A stretch of 64,000 nucleotides of DNA from an uncultured Ruminiclostridium sp. GTDB taxonomy: Bacteria; Bacillota; Clostridia; Oscillospirales; Ruminococcaceae. Positions 57,873 through 64,000 of this stretch are shown one piece after another. The stretch covers positions 26,539 through 90,538 of the forward strand of contig CALXIO010000005.1 of NCBI GenBank assembly GCA_944388385.1, given 5' to 3'. Each line of letters begins with the position of its first letter. The stretch's first letter is position 1. The notes under the pieces are model-generated. The model was not told the DNA's origin and ran no database searches. It saw only the letters and a list, made by a program, of their open reading frames with translations. The position numbers and the translations under genes are program-made.

Positions 57873-58694
57873 ATGGCTGAAATTATAGCGGTAAGCTCCC
57901 TTGATATTCCCCAGCTTAAAATATATACCTCCCTTACCGATTCCCATTTAAGAAAGCTGCTTGAATATGACAACGGCATATTTATAGCTGAAAGCGACAC
58001 GGTAATAGAGGTGGCACTGAGTGCAGGGTGTGTTCCTATATCCGCCCTTACTGATGAAAAATACCTTAATCACAGGGCTATGGATATATTAAAGAAATGC
58101 GATATACCGGTATATACCGCAAGCAGTAAGGAAATGAAAAAGCTCACCGGGTATAAGTTAAACCGGGGTATGCTTTGCGCTATGAAAAGACCGGTTTTGC
58201 CCTCGGTGGAGGATATTTGCCGTAATGCAAGAAGGATAGCGGTGCTTGAAAATATAGCAGATTCCACCAATGTGGGGGCTATAATAAGAAGTGCCGCCGC
58301 CCTTGGAATAGACGCTGTGCTTGTTAGTACCTCCTGCTGTGACCCCTTATGCAGAAGGGCTATAAGGGTAAGTATGGGCACGGTATTTCTTATCCCCTGG
58401 ACCTATATCGGGGATAATGATAAAAACTGGTACAAGACAGGTATACCAACCCTTCACAAAATGGGATTTAAAACAGTTGCCATGGCGCTTACCGATAATT
58501 CGGTGGGAATAGAGGATAAAGCCCTTAAAAGGGAAGAACAGCTTGCTATTATTCTCGGTACAGAGGGCTATGGGCTATGTGAAAATACAATTAAGATGTC
58601 TGACTATACAGTAAAGATACCAATGTATCACAATGTGGATTCCCTTAATGTGGCGGCGGCAAGTGCTGTTGCCTTTTATGAATTATGTAAATAA
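57873..58694 (+). CDS. SpoU/TrmH-family RNA 2'-O-methyltransferase
   Basis: A 273-residue methyltransferase. An N-terminal substrate-binding domain (about 1-110) precedes the SPOUT catalytic domain with VLENIADSTNVGAIIRSAAALG, IILGTEGYGLCE and the C-terminal knot IPMYHNVDSLNVAAASAVA. The target RNA (rRNA or tRNA) cannot be told. It follows the cellulase by 11 nt and ends at the shared terminator, so it is a passenger in that operon. Confidence 0.9.
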   Translation: MAEIIAVSSLDIPQLKIYTSLTDSHLRKLLEYDNGIFIAESDTVIEVALSAGCVPISALTDEKYLNHRAMDILKKCDIPVYTASSKEMKKLTGYKLNRGMLCAMKRPVLPSVEDICRNARRIAVLENIADSTNVGAIIRSAAALGIDAVLVSTSCCDPLCRRAIRVSMGTVFLIPWTYIGDNDKNWYKTGIPTLHKMGFKTVAMALTDNSVGIEDKALKREEQLAIILGTEGYGLCENTIKMSDYTVKIPMYHNVDSLNVAAASAVAFYELCK

Positions 58695-58728
58695 AAAAGG
58701 CCTTGCATCAAGCAAGGCTTTTTTGTAT
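58694..58728. terminator. Bidirectional terminator after the SpoU methyltransferase gene
   Basis: AAGGCCTTGC and GCAAGGCTTTTTTG around ATCAA; A-run before and T-run after let it serve both convergent genes. Confidence 0.87.
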
Positions 58729-59042
58729 CAGAATTTATCCGCAAAGTAGGCTATAACCGACATTTCCTTGCCGGTCTTTTTGTCAATTCCCTTTGCGGTA
58801 ATGCCGGACAGGTTCATCAATTCCCCCACCCTTACATGGTTAAGGTCGCACCTCATTACATCATTACCGCCACACACAAGGACGAAATCCCCGTCAATTA
58901 TATTTATCGCCCCGTTATCCCCGAGGCGGTTTTCCTTATATGTATCCGGGTCCCTCATGGTAACATATTTAAGGGGTCTTTTATCAAGAGCCTGCATTTG
59001 CTTTATGCTCATACTGTCCTTTTTGTTCTTTCTTCCGAACAT
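58728..59042 (-). CDS. Conserved-looking small protein of unknown function
   Basis: A 104-residue soluble protein starting MFGRKNKKDSMSIKQMQ. The rest looks like a compact beta-rich domain (YVTMRDPDTYKENRLGDNG, INIIDGDFVLVCGGNDVMRC). A GGTGAGGG ribosome binding site supports the start. I do not recognise the family. It stands alone between the shared terminator and the divergent pseudokinase promoter. Confidence 0.65.
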   Translation of the reverse strand: MFGRKNKKDSMSIKQMQALDKRPLKYVTMRDPDTYKENRLGDNGAINIIDGDFVLVCGGNDVMRCDLNHVRVGELMNLSGITAKGIDKKTGKEMSVIAYFADKF

Positions 59043-59197
59043 ACCCTCACCTCACACTTTTTTACCTATATTATAGTGATAAATTATGCTGTTGTCAACT
59101 TTCACAACTTAAAGCCTGTGGATTTTGCTGTTTAAGGGCATTATAACAAGGATTTTTTAAAAAAGATTACAATATGATTACAATTTCTATAAAGCGG

Positions 59198-59226
59198 TTG
59201 ACTTTTATAGGCGTTTAATGTAATAT
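59198..59226 (+). promoter_or_regulatory. Promoter of the PASTA pseudokinase gene
   Basis: TTGACT, 17-bp spacer, TAATAT, about 85 bp before the start codon. Confidence 0.55.
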
Positions 59227-59311
59227 ATAGTTGTTGTATTATGCGATACGACGGCTAAGCAGTCATTTATAGATAAAGGGTAAAACCCATCGCAACTGAA
59301 AGGATTAGTTT

Positions 59312-61141
59312 ATGGCGGAAATAGAAAATCTGTGCCTTGGCTGTATGAGCGAAAAGCAGGGAGAGGGTCCCTGTGAAAAGTGCGGATACAGTGAAGATAC
59401 TCCCTATCTTCCCTCCTATCTTGCCCCCGGCACATTACTCAATGACAGATATATAACAGGAAAGCTGTTAAGCTACAACGGTGAGGGCGCATTATATATA
59501 GCCTTCGACAAGGTAAACAGCACAAAGGTAACAATAAAGGAATATATGCCTGATGCCCTTTGTTCAAGAAAAAAGGGAGATCCCACAATTCACGTGGAAT
59601 CAAGTCAGCTTCCCCTTTATAAAACCTATATGTCCGAATTTGTGGAGCTTAACAAAACCCTTATGAAGGCAAGGGGTATGACACATATCCAGACTGCACT
59701 GGATATATTCCCCCAGAATAATACAGCCTATGTGGTATTTGAATATGTGGGCGGTATCACCTTAAAGGAATACCTCGCTAACTGCTCAGGTGAGCTTACC
59801 TGGGATAAGGTAAAGGAATTATTCCCTCCCATACTCACCACATTAAGCCTTGTACACTCCTCCGGCATTGTTCACAGAGGTATAAGCCCCACCACAATTA
59901 TGGTTACCGACAAGGAAGAGCTTAAGCTGGTGGACTTTCAGATAAGTGCAGGCCGTACAACAAATACCGAGATAGCCTGCGAATTATATCCGGGATATTC
60001 TGCCCCCGAGCAGTATTCATCAAACGAATGGCACGGCACCTGGACTGATGTTTACGGCATTTCTGCGGTGCTTTACAGAGTGCTTACCGGATGTCCTCCC
60101 ACAGAGGCCCTTGCCCGTATGGGTACGGATAACTGCGCTGAGCCTATGGTAATAAACCGTAATGTTCCAAGTCACGTATCTAAGGTACTGATGAACGGTC
60201 TTAAGCTCAGCACCGCAAACCGTATACAGACAATAACCGAGCTTGTTATTAAGCTTTTTGAAGAGCCTAAGTTCAATACAGCGGAAAGAGAGCCTGTAAG
60301 GGTGGCTACCACACCTAAGACAGAGGCTAAAAAGCCTGTAAAAACAGCCGAAAGCGAAAATGCAAAGGCAAAGAAGAAAAAGAAGGAACAGCAAAACAAG
60401 ATAATGATGTTAGCCGGTATAATTATATGCCTGCTTACCATTATAGGCTTTGGTATTGCTATTGCTATTGCTATTCATGCAAATAATGAGGATCCCGGCT
60501 CATTGGTGGATTCAAACTACTATTCAAAGCCAGAAACCACCGAGGAAATTTCCTCCTTACCCGAAAGCAGTGAGGAATCCTCCGTGGAAGAAACCTCAGC
60601 TACAGAATCCTCTGTGGATGAAATTATATATCTTTGTCCTGAATTTACAGGCAGGCTGTTTACTTCCGTTCAGAATAACGCAAGATACAGCTACCTTAAG
60701 ATAACCGCTGAATATAAGTTCGATGATTCGGTTGCAAACGGACTTATAATAAGTCAGAGTATAAAGAAGGATACCGAGGTAAAGGAAGGCACAGAGTTAA
60801 AGCTCATCGTAAGCAAGGGCCCCAGCACCGTTCCTCTGCCTTCATTTAAGGATAAGACCAAGGACGAATATGTGGCTATGCTTTCAAAGCTTAATATCAA
60901 GTACGAAATAGCCGAAGAGAAATCAGCAGATGTTCCTGCAGGATATGTTATTAAGTGCAGTAAGGATGTAGGCGCAAAGGTAAATGTTGAAAAGAGTGAG
61001 GTTGTCACTATTACAGTAAGCAAGGGCAGTACCGAAACCGCCGCCCCGGCTGAAAGCACACCTGCCGATGGCACACCTGCCGATGGCACACCTGCCGACA
61101 ATACATCCCCGGCTGAAACTCCTGCACCTGAGGCAAACTAA
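59312..61141 (+). CDS. Zinc-ribbon PASTA protein kinase homologue, probably a pseudokinase
   Basis: A 609-residue membrane protein. A Cys zinc ribbon (CLGC...CEKC, residues 8-24) precedes a Ser/Thr kinase-like domain at about 45-320. The beta-3 Lys is present (VTIKEY, Lys76) and APEQY is intact. However the catalytic loop reads VHRGISPTT, so the HRD Asp is Gly190 and the loop Asn is Thr195; DFG reads DFQ (208-210) and the glycine loop is degenerate. A membrane helix at about 367-390, a Ser/Glu linker, two PASTA-like repeats (about 445-575) and an Ala/Pro/Thr tail follow. It may sense muropeptides without phosphorylating. Own promoter and terminator. Confidence 0.88.
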   Translation: MAEIENLCLGCMSEKQGEGPCEKCGYSEDTPYLPSYLAPGTLLNDRYITGKLLSYNGEGALYIAFDKVNSTKVTIKEYMPDALCSRKKGDPTIHVESSQLPLYKTYMSEFVELNKTLMKARGMTHIQTALDIFPQNNTAYVVFEYVGGITLKEYLANCSGELTWDKVKELFPPILTTLSLVHSSGIVHRGISPTTIMVTDKEELKLVDFQISAGRTTNTEIACELYPGYSAPEQYSSNEWHGTWTDVYGISAVLYRVLTGCPPTEALARMGTDNCAEPMVINRNVPSHVSKVLMNGLKLSTANRIQTITELVIKLFEEPKFNTAEREPVRVATTPKTEAKKPVKTAESENAKAKKKKKEQQNKIMMLAGIIICLLTIIGFGIAIAIAIHANNEDPGSLVDSNYYSKPETTEEISSLPESSEESSVEETSATESSVDEIIYLCPEFTGRLFTSVQNNARYSYLKITAEYKFDDSVANGLIISQSIKKDTEVKEGTELKLIVSKGPSTVPLPSFKDKTKDEYVAMLSKLNIKYEIAEEKSADVPAGYVIKCSKDVGAKVNVEKSEVVTITVSKGSTETAAPAESTPADGTPADGTPADNTSPAETPAPEAN

Positions 61142-61145
61142 TAAA

Positions 61146-61183
61146 ATTTTATGCAACCGTCTTATGGCGGTTGCATTTTTTTA
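61146..61183 (+). terminator. Terminator of the pseudokinase gene
   Basis: ATGCAACCG and CGGTTGCAT around TCTTATGG, followed by seven T; it ends close to the pheA ribosome binding site. Confidence 0.87.
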
Positions 61184-61196
61184 GGAAGGGTATTTT

Positions 61197-62324
61197 ATGG
61201 ATCTTGGAAAAATAAGAGAAGAAATCGACGGCATTGATGATAAGATAGTTGAGCTGTTTTCAAAGAGAATGGAGCTTTGCGTAAATGTGGCAAAGTACAA
61301 GAAGGAAAACGGGCTTCCTGTATTTCAGGCATCAAGGGAAGAACAAATTCTTGAAAAGGTGGGCAAAAAATGCCCGGAAAATCTCAAAAGGGGAACAAAG
61401 CTGCTTTTCACCCACATTATGGATATATCAAAGTGCCTTCAGCAGGAAATGCTGACTCAGGTTTATGAGAAGGAATTTTATCCCTTAAAGCAGGGCAAGG
61501 TAACGGTAGCCTGCCCCGGTACAATAGGAAGCAACACCCATATAGCCTGTGAAAAGCTGTTTTCCGATAAGGATATAAGGTTTTACACCGACTTTGAGGA
61601 TGTGTTTAAGGCTGTGGCAAATGAGGAGGCGGACTATGGTGTGCTTCCCATAGAAAACAGCACCGCAGGTGAGGTTTCCCAGACCTACAGACTGCTTTCA
61701 AACTATGATTTTACGATCTGCAAAAGCACTCAGATAAAAATTGAGCATTGTCTTTGTGCAAAGTCGGAAAATGCGGATGTAAAGACGGTTTACTCCCATG
61801 AGCAGGCTCTTACTCAATGCTCACGGTTTTTAAAGGAAAAGGGCTATAAGACACACCGCTATGCAAATACCGCCCTTGCGGCTCAGATGGTATCCCAAAG
61901 TGAGGATGAAAATGCCGCCGCTATCTGTTCTCCCTATGCGGCAAAGCAGTTCGGACTTCATATAATAGCCACCGATATAGCAAACGAGGAGGACAATACC
62001 ACCCGTTTTATCTGCGTATCAAAGAGGGCAGAATTAAGCGAGGATGCGGACATTATTTCAATAAGCCTGTCACTCCCCCATACTGAATGCTCACTTTACA
62101 GACTGCTTACCAGGTTTTCCTTTTACGGTCTTAACCTGACCAAGACAGAAAGTGCCCCTGTTCCTGAGAAAAACAAGGACATAAAGACAGAGGCATTTGA
62201 TGTAATATTCTATCTTAATTTTGAGGGAAGTATTCGTTCCAAGGAGGTTATGTGCCTTATGCAAAACCTTAAGGACGAGATGAAGTATTTTAAGTTTTTA
62301 GGAAACTACGCCAATATAGAATAA
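61197..62324 (+). CDS. pheA: Bifunctional chorismate mutase/prephenate dehydratase
   Basis: A 375-residue P-protein for phenylalanine synthesis. Residues 1-85 are an AroQ-type chorismate mutase (IREEIDGIDDKIVELFSKRM). The prephenate dehydratase domain follows (VTVACPGTIGS, LPIENSTAGEV, NTTRFICV) and then an ACT domain at about 285-370. In the ACT domain the usual ESRP motif reads ESAP and the GALV position reads ECSL, so phenylalanine feedback may be altered. First gene of a pheA-ispD-ispF group. Confidence 0.93.
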   Translation: MDLGKIREEIDGIDDKIVELFSKRMELCVNVAKYKKENGLPVFQASREEQILEKVGKKCPENLKRGTKLLFTHIMDISKCLQQEMLTQVYEKEFYPLKQGKVTVACPGTIGSNTHIACEKLFSDKDIRFYTDFEDVFKAVANEEADYGVLPIENSTAGEVSQTYRLLSNYDFTICKSTQIKIEHCLCAKSENADVKTVYSHEQALTQCSRFLKEKGYKTHRYANTALAAQMVSQSEDENAAAICSPYAAKQFGLHIIATDIANEEDNTTRFICVSKRAELSEDADIISISLSLPHTECSLYRLLTRFSFYGLNLTKTESAPVPEKNKDIKTEAFDVIFYLNFEGSIRSKEVMCLMQNLKDEMKYFKFLGNYANIE

Positions 62325-62325
62325 T

Positions 62326-63003
62326 ATGTATAATAACAGAAAAATAACCGCAATTATCCTTGCGGCAGGCTCATCCTCCCGTATGGGTACAGATAAGCCC
62401 ACCGCCCTGCTTTTGGGAAAGCCGGTTTTATATTACAGCCTTATAGCCTTTGAAAAAAGCTGTGCAGATGAAATTATAGTTGTAGGCAGTGAAAATAACA
62501 TAGCAAGCCTTATAGCTATATGTGAAAAATGCGGTATAACAAAGCCTGTAAGGGTAATTACCGGTGGGGACAGCAGAGATAAATCCGCCCTTATTGGGGT
62601 AAATAATGCAAAGGGGGATATAGTCAGCATACATGACTGTGCAAGACCCCTTGTAACTGAGAATATAATAAATGAAAGCATAATTTCCGCCTGTGAAAAG
62701 GGAGCATCGATAGTGGCAGTTCCCGTAAAGGACACTATAAAGCAGATAAAGGGGGAGTGTATAGAAAGCACCCCCGACAGAAGTACCCTGTCAGCGGCTC
62801 AGACCCCACAGAGCTTTAATAAGGAGCTTTATTTAAAGGCGGCAGAAAAGACAAAGGGCATACCGGTTACGGATGATGCCTCTGTTTTTGAAAAGGCAGG
62901 TATACCTGTATATATTACCACCGGGGATTACACTAACATTAAGCTCACCACCCCGGAGGACATAATTATTGCTGAAGCATTTTTAAAGGAGAGGGAAAAA
63001 TGA
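62326..63003 (+). CDS. ispD: 2-C-methyl-D-erythritol 4-phosphate cytidylyltransferase
   Basis: A 225-residue enzyme of the MEP isoprenoid pathway. It has the nucleotidyltransferase N-terminus IILAAGSSSRMGTDKPT, the HDCARPLV motif and the late VTDDASVFEKAG. The ATG begins one base after the pheA stop without a good ribosome binding site, so it is probably translated by coupling. It overlaps ispF by 4 nt. Confidence 0.95.
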   Translation: MYNNRKITAIILAAGSSSRMGTDKPTALLLGKPVLYYSLIAFEKSCADEIIVVGSENNIASLIAICEKCGITKPVRVITGGDSRDKSALIGVNNAKGDIVSIHDCARPLVTENIINESIISACEKGASIVAVPVKDTIKQIKGECIESTPDRSTLSAAQTPQSFNKELYLKAAEKTKGIPVTDDASVFEKAGIPVYITTGDYTNIKLTTPEDIIIAEAFLKEREK

Positions 63004-63473
63004 GAATAGGTCACGGATATGATGTACACCGCTTTGAAAAGGGCAGAAAGCTGATACTTTGCGGAGAGGAAATTCCCACAGAGGATAATGAGGGGCTTCT
63101 GGGTCACTCTGATGCGGATGTGGCAATCCATGCGTTAATGGATGCCATGCTGGGGGCTCTTGCCCTTGGGGATATAGGAAAGCACTTCCCCGATACCGAC
63201 AAGGAGTTTGAAGGAATAAGCAGTATGGAGCTTCTTGACAGGGTAAATAAGCTCATTAAAACCAAGGACTATGTGCTTTCAAACTGCGATATAACAATAA
63301 TTGCCCAAAAGCCTAAGATATCCCCCTATATAGATAAAATGAGAGAAAACATAGCCACACTTCTTAATGTTCACCTTGACTGTGTCAGCGTAAAGGCCAC
63401 CACCGAGGAGGGTCTTGGCATAGGAGATAAGGGAATCGGGGCTCATTGTGTCTGCATATTAAATCTTAAATAA
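63000..63473 (+). CDS. ispF: 2-C-methyl-D-erythritol 2,4-cyclodiphosphate synthase
   Basis: A 157-residue enzyme acting two steps after IspD. It starts RIGHGYDVHRF with the zinc-ligand Asp and His, then GLLGHSDADVAIHALMDAML, IGKHFPDTD and the C-terminal TTEEGLG. The ATGA overlap with ispD shows translational coupling. Full length. Confidence 0.96.
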   Translation: MRIGHGYDVHRFEKGRKLILCGEEIPTEDNEGLLGHSDADVAIHALMDAMLGALALGDIGKHFPDTDKEFEGISSMELLDRVNKLIKTKDYVLSNCDITIIAQKPKISPYIDKMRENIATLLNVHLDCVSVKATTEEGLGIGDKGIGAHCVCILNLK

Positions 63474-63484
63474 GGGGTGAAAAT

Positions 63485-63900
63485 ATAAAAAAATACTTTA
63501 ACATAGCCCTTACATACGGCATTTGCGCCATGGTGTGCGGTGTGCTTTACAGGGAGCTGACCAAGTTCTGCGAATATACCGCTGATACCTCCCTTTCAAA
63601 GGCTCACGGTCATCTTTTTGTGCTGGGTACTGTAATATATCTTATTATAGCCCTTTTTCACCTTGCAAGGGAATTTGAGGAAACAAAGCTTTTCAAGGGT
63701 GCTCAGATAGTATATAATATCGGCATTTCCGGGCGTCTCTTATGATGGTGGTAAGAGGCGTTACTGAGGTTATGGGTGCTGAATTAAGTAACGGCGCTTC
63801 TGCATCAATTTCCGGCATGGCAGGTATTTTCCATATATGCTTTGCTGTGGGCTTTATAATGCTTGTTATTTCCCTTAAAAAGGCGGTATTAAATAAATAA
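63485..63900 (+). pseudogene. DUF2871-like membrane protein gene, frameshifted
   Basis: Two frames together encode a 4-helix membrane protein resembling DUF2871. The first frame has YGICAMVCGVLYRELTK, SKAHGHLFVLGTVIYLIIALF and ends NIGISGRLL then stop at 63745. The second resumes at SLMMVVRGVTEVMGAE and ends with a membrane helix at 63900. Adding one G to the run GGG at 63731-63733 joins them smoothly (ISGASLMMVV). The likely start is ATA at 63485 (MKKYFN), 5 nt after GGGGTG; the first ATG at 63530 would remove half of helix one. A sequencing error in the G-run is possible. Confidence 0.72.
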
Positions 63901-63928
63901 TCCCAAAAAAATAACCCCGGAAATGATA

Positions 63929-64000
63929 TGCACCCCAAAAGTTAGACACTTTTGGAGGTGCATATTTTTATGGCAAAAAAAGGACAAATCTTTAGAAAGT
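63929..64000 (+). mobile_element. Left end of an IS3-family insertion sequence (truncated by window)
   Basis: The terminus TGCACCCCAAAAGTTAGAC is a typical left inverted repeat of IS3-family elements. It is followed at 63970 by the start of a transposase OrfA-like frame. The right end lies outside the window. The terminal repeat and following bases also form a hairpin (TGCACCCCAAAAG with CTTTTGGAGGTGCA) that includes the ribosome binding site. Confidence 0.78.
63970..64000 (+). CDS. IS3-family transposase OrfA, first ten codons only
   Basis: The frame starts MAKKGQIFRK and runs off the window. This N-terminus is usual for OrfA proteins that carry the helix-turn-helix of IS3-family transposases. 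GGAGGTG lies 9 nt upstream. Too little is visible for more. Confidence 0.65.
   Translation, partial: MAKKGQIFRK

Overview
The window looks like a chromosomal segment of a low-to-mid GC Firmicute of class Clostridia, most likely a Ruminococcus-like member of the Oscillospiraceae. The evidence is strong GGAGG-type ribosome binding sites, a small SRP RNA in front of dnaX-ybaB-recR, a FabK-based type II fatty acid synthase, dipicolinate synthase genes (so a spore former or recent descendant of one), a SAM-I riboswitch, a membrane-anchored GH5 cellulase with a cellulose-binding module, and surface proteins with a Thr-Gly sorting-signal-like C-terminus. The lineage is an inference. Nearly all genes are intact and ordinary.

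Layout. 1-2.5 kb: 5' part of purB (minus), then a 1.3-kb gene-free block of GC-rich repeats and a small zinc-ribbon membrane protein. 2.7-8.8 kb: an EF-G paralogue, then the minus-strand dnaX-ybaB-recR-sseB operon headed by the SRP RNA gene. 9-15.3 kb: two paralogous secreted anchored proteins, a VTC-domain/DUF4956 pair, a third small anchored protein, galU, and an SCP2-domain protein with a histone-like tail. 15.5-17 kb: spoVFA-spoVFB behind a sigma-K-like promoter. 17.5-25 kb: a minus-strand operon degV<-trmL<-transglutaminase<-fumA(alpha)<-amidohydrolase<-aroK<-PAP2/aroE<-fabD, diverging from the plus-strand lipid operon fabH-fabK-fabG-fabF-accB-fabZ-accC-accD-accA (25-33 kb), with acpP just after under its own consensus promoter. 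Together fabD, this operon and acpP supply the whole malonyl-ACP and elongation cycle.

33.7-37.2 kb: a SLOG-fold protein, then metK and an AGCS symporter under a SAM-I riboswitch. 37.3-44.2 kb: an ABC ATPase, a 1141-residue FtsX-type permease with a huge extracytoplasmic coiled coil, and a 909-residue acidic repeat protein of unknown function, apparently one operon; this is the best candidate for an undescribed system here. 44.3-48.9 kb: a lone prepilin-like protein, rlmH, a D,D-carboxypeptidase and an iron alcohol dehydrogenase. 48.9-52.9 kb: a phosphorelay operon (HD-GYP response regulator, HPt protein, hybrid histidine kinase). 53-58.7 kb: a regulator made of two GntR-like halves, then TPM-domain protein, GH5 cellulase and SpoU methyltransferase. 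59-63.5 kb: a PASTA pseudokinase, pheA, ispD, ispF. 63.5-64 kb: a frameshifted DUF2871 gene and the left end of an IS3-family element running off the window.

Cross-cutting observations. At least seven copies of a GC-rich intergenic repeat with a potential G-quadruplex core lie at 0.8-1.6, 8.9, 13.3 and 17.0-17.5 kb. Two genes (the hybrid kinase and the DUF2871 remnant) seem to start with ATA placed 5 nt after an identical GGGGTG. The protein kinase lacks its catalytic Asp, and the EF-G paralogue lacks the G4 NKxD motif. I saw no tRNA, rRNA, CRISPR array or prophage.
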